Source: Craspedostauros australis (lineage: Eukaryota; Bacillariophyta; Bacillariophyceae; Mastogloiales; Achnanthaceae). Taken from it: DNA of 64,000 nucleotides. The notes beneath the pieces are model-generated. The model ran no database searches and was not told the DNA's origin. It worked only from the letters and a program-made list of their open reading frames with translations. Position 1 is the first letter of the stretch. Each line of letters begins with the position of its first letter. Below, piece after piece: positions 1 through 11,364 of this stretch. The stretch spans positions 868,001-932,000 of the forward strand of contig JAMXDE010000016.1 in assembly GCA_026770025.1 (NCBI GenBank). The letters run 5' to 3'. A program made the position numbers and the translations under genes.

Positions 1-3000
1 CTTGCACAGCGTAGTACAATAGTGAAACTTCATATTCTATCACACTCTACTCTGCTCCACAGTTATATCTTGCCTGCGGGTGCGCCTTGTTTGTGGTCGC
101 AGTTGCTCGACAGCTCGTCAGAGAGCACAGAACAGCAATTTGTTCTGCAACTATGAGCATGAGTAGTTCGTATGGGTGTTGCACATCAGCCATCCTGACT
201 CCATACAAGTACGTATAACACCATGCGTGCCTGGCTTCTCCTGGAGGTCGCAGGTATAGAACCATACGCACGAGGGCTCTTGGGGTATAACAGCGGCAGG
301 TATTCACAACATCCACGACGCGGAAGGATATGTTTGCCATTCTCCAGTACGTACAATACGCAGCACACAATCGCGTGGCGACGGACCACCTCCTCCGACG
401 GTGAAGGCCACAGCGATGCGTGGTGGTGTGCGTACGTACGAGTACAAGATGATCACCAAGGGCAGTCACATGAGCGCAGTAATCATGGATTTGTCCCAAG
501 GCGCTGACCACAGGCGATCGCGTGGCTCCGAAGTACTCTGGTCGGTTTCGTCGCCACGCCCGGCTGCCATAATAGGCAGGCGTGTCCTACGAACAACCAC
601 CTCCCTCACCACCTTTCCGAGACGCAGGGACGGATCGCCAAGCTCCTGCGTGATGCCCACAGCGGCTCCCACGCTCTCCCTCAAATCGGAAAATGGTCCT
701 CCCTGCGACACCAGAACAATCCGGCGGCCCCATGTTCGCACCAGATCCACCACAAGCAACAGGATTCTGGAGCACAAGACGCGTCGAAGCACGTTCTTCA
801 TCCTCGCCAGGCACGTACCTGCCTTTCGGTGTGGCCGCAGATCGCTTCCCCTGAATCCGCCACCCTCATCCACAAGGCGCACGCGTACCCGACTGATGTT
901 TTTGGTTGGTTCCTCGTTTGGGTACTAGTACATTTCGGGCTGCGACATGTGAAGGTGGTGCACAGCCGCCAGAGTTCTGATCATCACGAACACGAGTGTC
1001 ATCGGCGGGAACACTCCCCTCGGACAAGATGTAAGAGGGGATGCAGCTTCGAGCCCTACTCGTGGGGGGCGGGACAGTGCGTTTCGGTTCCTCTTTACGT
1101 ACAAGAATGGTATAAGTATGCACTACTCCCTCCCGATTTGCACACAAACCACCATCAGAGATTGTGGTGGGGGAAGATCGGTTCTGTGACGTCGAAAGCA
1201 CAAAGGGGCCTTGGGGCGATAGAGAGCCTTCGTTGTCCTCAAGGCTCGTATGTATGAGATGGTCCCGGTATCATTTGCTTGTGCTATGTGCAAAACACAA
1301 CTGCCGCCACATTTCTGTTGCCTCTTTGGGTGCCAGTCCAAAAGGCAGTGCAGCATGGGTAGATAGCGCATGCTTGCATGCACCACGGAGTAAGCATGAT
1401 GCGCTCTGCACAAACGAACACCAAGACTCCCCAAGGAAGAGAGCGCTGTGGCGGTTGCGACGGTGGAGACCGATCTTGACATCAAACGGCGAAGTTCTCG
1501 ACGCTGTTTTGGGAATCGGTGTTGATTTCTTGTTGGTATCTTTGTTCGTTGGCGCGCTACGCAAGGCAGAGTAGAGAAGATAGGTTTCACAGAATCGTTC
1601 CCGAGTACCATTGAATCGTGTGTTGCGTTCGCACGAACCGACGATCCACGACTAACGCGGTTTGTTGACGTGTGTGGAGAAAATCTGACGTCAGCAACAT
1701 CACAAGAAACGAACACACACGATTCGAATTCGATCGTTGGAGCTGTTCTCACCCAAGACCAACTTGTCGGGACGAAGTCGCATGTGACATTAGTCTGACA
1801 GCGTGTATTGCGTGGGATTTGATCGATTTTTCTGGCGCAGAACACGACTGTCGTGCGACAATGCACAATGGGAGCGGGGCAGACAAGGCGCATTTGAGGG
1901 GGGCTGTTGGCGATGTGATGGTTCGACCACGATCATTCCTCCTTTTGGGGGTCGAGAAATGTCAACCACAATCCCTCTTGTCTGATAAAAAGACCGCGCC
2001 ATTGGCACCGTGCCTCCGTGATGGTGCGCGAAGATGCACCAAAAGGAAACTTGCTGGGGGGGACATTTGGTACGCGCTCCGACCGACAAGTTCGACTGTG
2101 AGGCGAAAACAAAAGTTGTGTGCGTGTGCGCGTGGTGTCTGCGGTGCTGGCAGTCTTTGGTCTTGGTCTTGGCTTTGCGTTTGGTGAGAGCGAGTGCGTG
2201 GGTGAGCAAGGGGAGGGAGAGTGATTGATTGGTGGTTCACGTTCTTTTCTCTTCTCTCCCTCGCTCTCTCCGTCTCGCTGTCGCGTTGTCGTTGTGGCTG
2301 TTGCGGTTGTTGTGGTTTTTGTCACCGTCGTGGTTCTCGGTCTTTGTTTCCTCCTTGTTCTTGTGTGTCCCTCTGTGTCTCTTTCCGTTGCGTTGCTTTG
2401 TCTTCCTCCGTGTCTCTTAGTTGCTGAACCGCGCGGCGAGAGTGATGACGTGAGACAAGCATCCCAGAATCCAAAACGACAACACCACCAAGACAAGGCG
2501 GAGAGAAAAGGCACGCAGCGAAATCAATTTGATACGCAGAACGAGCTCCTCATCGCCATCGCCATTGCCATCACCATCGCTGTTGCCGCAACTTTCACTG
2601 CCATCACATCTCGGCAAGCGCAGCTGTCTGACCACCTCGGCATAGCAGCAAGAGCGACGATACAATACTCGTCGAGTAGCACGAATAGAGAAGCACAGAG
2701 TCTTGCACGAGCTACTTCACTCATCATCGAGGTCGTGCGAACACGTGAGGCAAAATCGCAGGCAAAGCAAGACCAAGGTGAATCGGTCTTTGGTCTTGTT
2801 CGTGGACATCGCAAGCAGCTCAAAAAGTCTTTTTCTTTGTCGCTGCATCAAAGCCCGCAGTATTGGAATCCGTGCAGCGATCACGGCCATCTCATCGCGC
2901 AGAACCCACACCAAAACACGACCAAGAATACACAGCCTCCTCCACTCCGCACCAAGCAGCAAATCGCAAATAGCAAACACCAGGAGAACAGGGCAGACAG

Positions 3001-3463
3001 CCACACTCCACACTCCACACCAATACTCTCTAGAGGATCCGTACCATAGACAGTGCCAGGGAATTGCTCTCGGAGGGCAATCATTTGGAAAGCATCCAAC
3101 AGCGACGACAAGTCCATCGTCACCCAACAGCAGCGGCGGCAAGAATAGCAAGAATAGCAGCAGCAGCAGCGAACAAAAGAAGCACGATCCATCGACAGAA
3201 CTGCTCGGGCAATCCCGCCAGTATCCACATCAACAACGACGGCTCTTGCACCGGGAGCGGAGACTTGCAATCACACACACTCGCGCCAACACAAACGCCA
3301 ATACAAGCACACACAAGCACATACAAACACATACATACTCTCTCTGCCTGTCTCCCTCTCTCCGCAGAGTAAGCTTGCTCTCTAGCATCCAACCGGCGCA
3401 ATCAAAGGCACAGAAAAGAGCAAGAACAAGAACAGGGCGAAGCAAAGGAAAGGAAAGGCAACC
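1..3463. other. intergenic / 5' leader region, no convincing gene
   Basis: No reading frame here has a recognisable domain. From about 2240 to 3460 the sequence is simple and pyrimidine- then purine-rich, with many short CA, TC and AAGA tracts running up to the exchanger start codon, as expected for promoter and 5' UTR. The one stretch with coding-like character is on the minus strand at 466-882 and is listed separately. Confidence 0.5.
466..882 (-). CDS. hypothetical ORF, unrecognised
   Basis: This 138-codon minus-strand frame is the only one in the first 3.4 kb that reads like protein. It has a basic, hydrophobic segment (residues about 28-60) and a regular stretch around GITQELGDPSLRLGKVVREV, with few low-complexity runs. 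I do not recognise a family. The frame stays open upstream of the first ATG to a possible splice acceptor (minus-strand ...catcag at about 898-903), so it could be the last exon of a longer gene. No start context or partner exon could be established, and the overlapping plus-strand ORF is less protein-like. It may simply be a chance ORF. Confidence 0.22.
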   Translation of the reverse strand: MRLVDEGGGFRGSDLRPHRKAGTCLARMKNVLRRVLCSRILLLVVDLVRTWGRRIVLVSQGGPFSDLRESVGAAVGITQELGDPSLRLGKVVREVVVRRTRLPIMAAGRGDETDQSTSEPRDRLWSAPWDKSMITALM

Positions 3464-6311
3464 ATGGCGGCGAAGGAATCCGCACCAGCATCGCCGGACA
3501 ACTGGTTCGTCTCCTCAATGACGAATCTGGTGGTCTCCGGCCGCAAAAAGAAGCACCACGTGCGCGCCATCTGCCAGTCGCTGGCGTTCGTGGCGCTCGT
3601 CGGCTCCTACACAGTATACAACGTCTACAGCAGCTTGATGATGTCCCCGGAAGACGCGGCCATGGAGCGCCATCGCCGCCTCGACACCACCACGCTCTGC
3701 GAAGACATCGACAAGGCCGATCCCAAGTGGATGTCGGCCTTCCACGCCGTTGGCGTCCTGTACATGTTCCTCGCCCTCGCCATCGTGTGTGACGAGTTCT
3801 TCGTGCCGGCGCTGGAGGAGATGTCGTCCTCGCGACGCCTCAACCTCAGCATGGACGTCGCCGGTGCCACGCTCATGGCTGCCGGCGGCTCCGCCCCAGA
3901 GCTATTCACCAACGCCTTCGGAACCTTCCAGGAGTCGGAGATCGGCTTCGGTACCATCGTCGGCTCTGCCGTCTTCAACGTCCTCTTCGTCATCGCGGCG
4001 TGCTCCCTCATGACCAAGGAGGTCCTCACCCTCACCTGGTGGCCGCTCTTCCGCGACTCCACCTACTACGCCATCGGCCTCGTCGTCCTCAGCGTCTTCA
4101 CCGGCATCACCTCGCCCAACGAGATAGAAATGTGGGAGGCCATCGTTCTCCTCGTCATGTACGTCGGCTACATCCTCTTCATGTGGAAGAACGCCGACAT
4201 TTACAAGGCCATCACAGGCAAGGAACTCGAGTACCCCGACGAGGATGACAGCGACGGAGACAACGACGGAGACAACGGCGACGGCGACAACAAGGAGGAG
4301 GCCCACCCCAACGGCGACCGCCCTCGCATGAAGAGACAGGGCTCCAAGGAGAGCGTCCTCAGCGGAGCCGGCGACGGCATCATCAACACCAACAACGCTC
4401 CCACCATGTCATCGCACTTCCGCTGGCAGGGAACCTTCCGCGCCGGAATCCTCAAGCTGCTTCGCGACCCGGAATCATGGATCGAGACGGCCGGAGTGGG
4501 CATTGTGGCCCGAATTGCCGGCGACGCCGATCACGTCTTCCGACAAGTCGACATGGACGGCAACGGACACGTCGACCGAGAGGAATTGAAGCAGCTCTTC
4601 AACCTTCTGGAATGCTACGTCACGCCCGACGAGCTGGAGGAAGTCTTCGATCAGCTCGATGAAGACAAGGACGGCACCGTAAGTCACGGCATCATGTCCT
4701 GCTCATTTTTATGCCATGCTGCGCGCTGCTGTCGCTATGCTTTATTCTGCCCTGTGCTTGCTCCTCGTGTCGCTGCGTCTTTCCCCGAGCAGTATCATTA
4801 CTTCGTCGGTTTACACCTGCGGGAGCGACGCGTTTCGAGTGCGAAGTGCCACAAAGACACAGGGCGCTTCGGAACGGCTGCTGCGCTTTCCATGCCAATC
4901 CCAGTGGTATTCCCGCCATTCATGGTTCTGGTTCCAATGCATTGTTGGAAATCTCGGCTGAGTCTCACCATTCCCCTCTTCCTTCTTCTTCTCTCGGCCA
5001 CTTGTGCTCAATCAACATCAATCACCACCGCCGCCAAACCATCACGCTCGACTGCGAACACGACTTGTGCAATTGCTCACCACGCACCGTCCCATCGAAC
5101 GTCAACAAACGACAGATCTGCCAATCCGAATTCACCCAGTGGTACTGCAAATCAGAGGAGCGCGTATTGTCACAAGTGAGACACGTTTTCGATTCCATCG
5201 ATGAAGACAGCTCCAACACCATCGATGCAGACGAACTCAAAAAGCTTCTCGAAACGCTCGACCCCACCGTGCACGACGATGAGGTCGAGAAGGCCATGGA
5301 GGACATGTATCAGCACGGATCGAGACAGGAGATCACATTCGAGGAATTCAGCGAATGGTACAAGCATTCCGTCGTGTACGAGAGACAGATGAAGCGCGTC
5401 GAGGAAGACATGGAAGGCGTGTGGGAAAGCCTCATGCCACCGAAGGAAGGATCGTGTTTGGCCTGGCTCCAATACCTCATCGTCCTGCCTCTCGTCGCAG
5501 TCATGACATTCACAATTCCGGACGTGCAGAGACCAGGTTGGGGGAAGTGGTGCTACTTGTCGTTCGTCCTTTCTATCGTATGGATCGGCGTCTTCGCCTT
5601 CCTCATGGTCACGTGGGCGGAAGTGATCGGCAACACCGCAGGCATTCCATCCGTCATCATGGGCCTCACCATCCTTGCCGCAGGCACATCCGTTCCAGAC
5701 CTGCTCTCCAGCGTCATCGTCGCACGAAGAGGTTCCGGCGACATGGCGGTGTCCTCATCCGTCGGCAGCAACATCTTCGACATCCTGGTTGGCTTGCCGG
5801 TCCCTTGGATCGCGTACACTGCGTGGCCTAACGATGAGGACGTTGTCACGGTAAGTCCAAATCAATGCGTGTTTTCACTTTTGCCTGTGCGGGTGTGTGC
5901 CTGATTGTTCCTTGAATGTCATAATCCACCATTGCCGAACTCGCGTGCTCACCTTTTTTTCATCAACGACACTCACTCACTCAAATTTGTCCATTCATTT
6001 CATTGTCGGTACTTCGCGATGCTATCATTCTCGTCTTCGTCATCACTTTGCATCGCCATTACAATCATCGCACTATACGCACGCACTACACACAGATCGA
6101 ATCTGACAACATCTTCATATCGCTATTCATCCTCTTGGGTATGCTCGTGTTCGTCATTGGAGCGGTCCATTGCCAAGGCTGGAAATTGACAAAGCAGCTC
6201 GGTGGCATCATGCTGCTGTTCTACGTCGCCTTCCTCGTCCAGGCAGTCATACTCGAGCTGCCGTTCGAGACCTGCATAGACAGCACATCGAGCCCCACTG
6301 CATCACCATAA
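3464..6311 (+). CDS. K+-dependent Na+/Ca2+ exchanger (NCKX-like) with EF-hands in the cytosolic loop
   Basis: The predicted membrane antiporter exchanges Na+ (probably with K+) for Ca2+. Three exons join in phase 0: 3464-4678, 5116-5850 and 6096-6311, with introns of 437 and 245 bp, giving about 721 aa. The alpha-1 repeat lies near residues 128-180 ([15 protein letters not shown], then IVGSAVFN). The alpha-2 repeat lies near 570-635 ([13 protein letters not shown], then [13 protein letters not shown]). Both carry the acidic residue expected in the ion site. The loop between them is Asp/Glu-rich and then has EF-hands: [12 protein letters not shown] near 357, one created by splicing (DEDKDGT from exon 1 plus ICQSE from exon 2), and a weaker [12 protein letters not shown]. 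The second loop is complete only after splicing, which confirms that intron. SLC24 exchangers of animals lack EF-hands, whereas some plant and protist exchangers have them. Direct Ca2+ gating is inferred. Confidence 0.88.
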
Positions 6312-7388
6312 TGCAAAAAGAAAATCGGTTCGTACTGCGGGGGAAGAAGAACAATGATGGTACCCGACCATGCGTATATATACCTCTACATACGAGTACG
6401 CACGTGCCCGTAACATCATGCCTTACCTATCGCACGGGTACTAGAGACAGAGAGAGTAGAGACATCTCGAAGATCAACATGCATGTGTAACAATATAAAT
6501 ACCGGATCCTTTTTCATGCTGCGGATCGCACCCTGTAGGTGCCTTCTGTCGTTGCCGCTGCTGCTCGCCACGGTGGAGATATCTTTGCTTGAACTCTCTC
6601 CTATTCTATATCCTCCATGCCAAGAGAGGGAGTAGCGAGTATGGTACCTACACTATTGACCAATTGATGAGACAACAAGGGAGATGGATGACTGAGCTTC
6701 CTCTCTCCCTGACATGGACTCGCAAGCATGTTCAACAATCCAAACCCGAGCATGCCCAACAAGAATGAACGCGTCGGAACATGGCGCGAGCTCCCACCAC
6801 CGGCGACCAGACGTTTAGTCGGAGGAATCAACAGCCCATCAAAACGAAGTTGGGATCACGAAGGAACAGAACCAAGTTCACGAAACGTGCGAGGAATGCA
6901 CACACGAAACACAAAGCCAATGTTCTTCGTATCCATGATCGAATCGACCAAGTGCCGAAACACACACAGACGCCTCCTGTTTTTGACATCCATCTGGAGT
7001 TGGATCAACACACATCCCAACGACATCACAGTCAACATCCTACTCTCACTACGACTATACTACCCATACTATTACTTCTTCCACATCCATTGGCGGCCGA
7101 CCCGTTCCCATCAATTCTCCTCGTCGAGCGAAGGTGAAACGTGGTTCGAAACGTACCTCCATCATCGGCATCAGCCCAGTGCCGTCACAACACAGCACAG
7201 GATCGAACACTCGATCGCCCGGCATCTCATAAATCCTCATTGGATTCGGATCAAAGACTCATTCGGGAACATCCAATTTCGGTTGAATTCAAGTTCAAGT
7301 GATTTCTGTAGAGTAACACTGTTCGGCGCAACCCCAACACCAACACCAGCTTCAAGGAGACATCCAACACGTCAACACATCAACCACC
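6312..7388. other. intergenic, 3' UTR plus promoter
   Basis: This is the spacer between the exchanger stop and the anthranilate synthase start. It contains short purine runs and a TACGAGTAC motif at 6391-6399. Several frames are open for 60-240 codons but show no domain or codon regularity. I see no RNA gene. Confidence 0.6.
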
Positions 7389-10300
7389 ATGAGATTTACT
7401 ATGAACGTCGTTATGATGGCGGTCATCGCCGCCGTTGCTAACTTGCATGCAGCAGATGCCTTCGTCCCAAGTTCACAGCTGCGATGCGCGACCAACCCGA
7501 CCGTGCGACCACCCTCCGCCTTCCTGCGATCCGCACCTGTCGCTTCGGCATCGTCCACGGACACCGATGCAGCAGCTGGGGTTGCAGAAGCCGAAACGCC
7601 CAACTACAATGCCGTCGAAGTCGCCAAGAAGGGCGGCCGCGGTGTGGCAACCTCCTCGGAGCAGGCGTTCCAGCAGAACCTCTCATTGGGTGCACCTCCG
7701 GCTCGTCCCATGGGCGGCCACTTTTTGACCAAGGGCGGCGTGCAGGTCACCTCCCACATCGAACCACTGGAGTTCACCGAGCAGGGACAGGCTGGCCGAC
7801 AGGCCACGACAGCCGCCTCGGCCGTCGAGCATCTCGTCGACGCGCTGGATCACCAACGCGGCGTGCTGCTGCAGTCGTCGTACGAATTCCCGGGACGGTA
7901 CGCCCGCTGGTCGTTGGGATTCGTGGACCCGCCGCTGGAGGTGTCGGGCCGTGCCGATCGATGCACCATCCGGGCGTTGAACCAGCGTGGTAGGATACTC
8001 ATGCCCGCTATCCAACGCGCCATGGAGGCCCTCAAAGCGGAGGGGACGCTGTCCGCCGTGCAGGTCTTCGAGGATGCCAACGCAACGGGCGAACTTCCGC
8101 AGACGGTCAAGCTTGATCTCACCGTGGTGCCGCCGCCGGAGGTTGGAACGTTCAGCGAGGAAGAGCGGTCCAGGCAGGTGAGTTGTTGTCTTCTTTTTGC
8201 ATTTTCAGAAGATGTCGGGCATGACATCATGGAATGTATTGAAGTATAATTGTGTGTGTGCGAAACAAGCGCCAACTGATGTTCGCACATCATACTATAC
8301 TGCATCTCACTCTGCTTCTTTCACGCATGTATCCACGCTATCTGTACGCCAACAACACTGATATCGCCAATCTTAATCATACTCAACACAATCACACGCA
8401 ACGCAATGCAATGCAAACAACTGGAATGCTTTGGGAATTACGTGCACTCTATCTTGAATCACTGCCTCATTCAATCTTGTCATCGCCATGCACATGCATA
8501 TGCACATACACATACACATGCAAACGATACAATGCGCTGCGCAATATTTCGTCGCAACTTTTGGGGACGCATCGCAGCCATCTCTGTTCTCAGTCGTCCG
8601 GGCCTTGATTGATCTGTTTTCTTACAACGACGGCGACGGGCAGCTTGGACTCTACGGTGCCTTCGGGTACGACTTGACATTTTCATTTGAGCGGATCAAC
8701 CTTTCGCAGGAACGCGATGACGAGCAGCGTGATTTGGTCCTGTACCTGCCGGATACCATCACGGTCGTCGACCAGAACAAGCATGACGCATGGACTGTGC
8801 ATTACGAATTCTGTGTCGATCAAAAGAGCACGCAGGGTTTGGAGCGTGTTGGCGACAAGGCGCCGTTCGAAGCCTTCCAGGAAGGGCAGCCATTCTCACC
8901 TCGTGATACACCGGAGAACGAATTCACCAACAGCGTGGAAAAGGCCAAGGGGGAGTTCAAGGTGGGCAACCTCTTCGAGGCGGTCCTCTCGCAGACATTC
9001 CGCGAAAAGCTCAACGACAAGACGCCGCCGTCCAAGGTCTTCCGCAGACTCCGCGCGCGCAACCCAGCACCTTACGGCTTCATGATCAACCTGGGCGAGC
9101 AGGAATACCTCGTGGGTGCCAGCCCTGAGATGTTCGTGAGATGCGAGACCACCGACAACAACAACTACCGCCCGGGCGCCATTCGTGTCGAGACGTGCCC
9201 TATCTCCGGTACCGTCGCGAGAGGATCGGACGCCTTGGAGGATTCTCAGCGCGTAAAGAGCCTCATGATGAATGCCAAGGAGGAGAGCGAATTGACCATG
9301 TGCACGGACGTGGATCGCAACGACAAGTCGCGCATCTGTGAGCCTGGATCTGTGCAGGTCATCGGACGTCGTCAGATCGAGATGTACAGCCGGTTGATCC
9401 ACACCGTCGATCACGTCGAGGGATACTTGCGTCCTGAATTCGATGCGTTGGATGCATTCCTTTGCCACACCTGGGCAGTCACCGTGACGGGAGCGCCGAA
9501 GACCTGGGCGATCCAGTTCGTCGAGGACAACGAGCGTTCTCAGCGTTGCTGGTACGGAGGAGCTGTGGGCATGGTCGGGTTCGATGGCGGCATGAACACT
9601 GGACTCACTCTGCGCACGGTCCGCATCAAGAACGGAGTTGCCGAGGTCCGTGCTGGAGCCACTTTGCTGTACGATTCCGACCCTGCGGCGGAGGAACAGG
9701 AGACCGAGCTGAAGGCCTCGGCCATGATCGATGCGTTGGTGCAGGCTGGTCCTGAGGACACGATCACGGTCGCCGACGGAGATATGCTGATGGTCCCAGA
9801 CAGAGTCGGGACCGGCATGGACATTGTTCTGGTAGATCACGAGGATTCCTTCGTTCACACTCTCGGCAACTACCTCCGTCAAACTGGCGCCAACGTCAAG
9901 ACCCTGCGCAGCGGCCCGGCTACTCGCAAAACGTTGGAGGACATGGCGCTTGCGGGGAACGCACCTGACATGGTCGTCCTGTCGCCAGGACCAGGAAACC
10001 CATCAGACTTTGGACTTTCGGACACCATCGAGATCCTCGCCAAGTACAAGATTCCAGGATTCGGTGTCTGCCTGGGATTGCAGGGCATGGTAGAACACTT
10101 TGGCGGCAAGCTCGGAGTCTTGGGCTACCCGATGCACGGCAAGCCATCAACGATCAGTCTCACCGAAGCTGGCATGTCCGATGACAGGTAAGCAATCAAG
10201 CAAGAGTGATGTGAAGTAGAGTATGTACTCTGGTGGAGAAGACATGGTCAGCGAGTGACAGATTCGCTTCGCACGAACGCTCCGATGAATGTCATCACAG

Positions 10301-11058
10301 GCGAGCAAATGAATGAATGAACGAATGAGCGATCACACATGTGGCCGGTGTAATCAATGTGACCTGTGTGACATGTTCGATGTGTGTGTGATGCGTGTGT
10401 GATTTGTGTGATACAGCTCTTACACACTGAACCTCCTTTCTCATACCTTTGCATCAAACGACAACTCACGTTGCTTATTTTCCTTGTTTCTCTTGATTCC
10501 GTATCCCGCAGCATCTTCGCGAGCCTCCCGCCATCCTTCGAGGTTGCCAGATACCACTCGTTGCACGGCATTCTCGATGAAATCCCGGACGAGCTCGAGG
10601 TTATCGCTCTGACTGATGACAACATCGTCATGGGCATCCAACACAAGACCTTGCCGTTTGGGGCCGTCCAGTTCCACCCCGAGTCCATCCTGACGAATCC
10701 CGCTCATGGAATGATCATTCTGGAGAACGCGCTGACGAAGCTCAAGCGTAAGGAAGAGAGCCTGGCATCCCCATCCGGGGCAGCGCTGGTCGCGCAATTC
10801 GAATTGCAAGCCACCGATGACCTCCGCCAGCAATGCGAAGAGGCTGGATTGGCAACGCGAGGTAGCAAGAGCGAACTGGTCGTCCGCCTGGCACTCTGGG
10901 CGCACAAGAGCGCGGAATATAATGCCGGGAGGCTCGACCTGGAATCCATGGCTGTACCTGACCTGCAGGAGTTGAAGCAGGGCCTGAGTTTGAAGGGCAC
11001 CACTCAAAACCGCCAGGGTCTGCTGGATGTCTTGCAAGCATGTTTGCAAGCACCGTGA
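7389..11058 (+). CDS. trpEG: plastid-targeted anthranilate synthase, TrpE-TrpG fusion with C-terminal SAP-like motifs
   Basis: The enzyme converts chorismate and glutamine to anthranilate, the first committed step of tryptophan synthesis. Exons are 7389-8177, 8578-10187 and 10512-11058 (introns 400 and 324 bp), giving about 981 aa. Splicing restores SRQ|PSLFSVVRALIDLF and MSDD|S|IFASLPPSF. Residues 1-24 form a signal peptide ending ADA|FVP, an ASAFAP-like junction, so plastid import is predicted. The chorismate-binding part includes CPISGTVARG (about 470), DVDRNDKSR and GAPKTWAIQF. The glutaminase part starts near 677 with MDIVLVDHEDSF and has the nucleophile motif GVCLGLQG (Cys about 760) and FHPES (His about 853). 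After the glutaminase, about residues 902-930 (LRQQCEEAGLATRGSKSELV) and 948-978 resemble SAP motifs, an unexpected extension. Fused TrpE-G enzymes are known from some bacteria, and the family assignment is firm. A function for the tail is unknown. Confidence 0.93.
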
Positions 11059-11364
11059 GTGAAAAGCGCCTCCCTCGTTGATGGCGATGGCGATGGGTGG
11101 AAGATATCTCGATGTTACTTCATGCGCGGACGTGTGAACTCGATTAGACGAATTTAATTTAGCGGAAGCTCGTGGATGCCTCAATCATGCCATTCTCGTA
11201 CGAGCCTCAACGAAGAAAATTGATCTCAAGTGCATCCTCTTCTTTTCTCTCTCTCTCTCTCTCTCTCTCTGGAGAGAGCGCGAGGCATCAAAAACATGAT
11301 TCTACTTTCCTTTGATGCGCCGATTCTTACCATGAAGCTCTGTCCCATACAGTCCAAAGAGCTG
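11059..11364. other. convergent 3' spacer with (CT)n tract
   Basis: This short spacer separates the convergent ends of the TrpE-TrpG and JmjC genes. It holds a CT microsatellite at about 11246-11270, followed at once by GGAGAGAG, which could form a hairpin near the transcript ends. Confidence 0.6.
11246..11270. repeat. (CT)n microsatellite
   Basis: About twelve CT units are followed directly by GGAGAGAGCG. The tract lies in the convergent spacer between the anthranilate synthase and JmjC genes. Confidence 0.85.

Noticed and set aside
1123-1893. 256-codon minus-strand ORF
   Set aside because: It is Cys/Arg/His-rich with irregular codon use and no domain, and it lies in a region without other coding signals, so chance is likely.
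1933-3521. Several long ORFs upstream of the exchanger (193, 274 and 272 codons)
   Set aside because: They arise from low-complexity CT, GT and CA leader sequence and encode repetitive Ser/Val/Arg/Thr strings. The real start at 3464 follows.
7135-7160. tRNA B-box-like GGTTCGAA
   Set aside because: The match is incomplete (GGTTCGAAACG), and no paired A-box or cloverleaf arms are visible nearby.
8896-9882. 328-codon ORF antisense to anthranilate synthase
   Set aside because: It is a mirror frame of a strongly conserved enzyme exon with G/C-ending codons.
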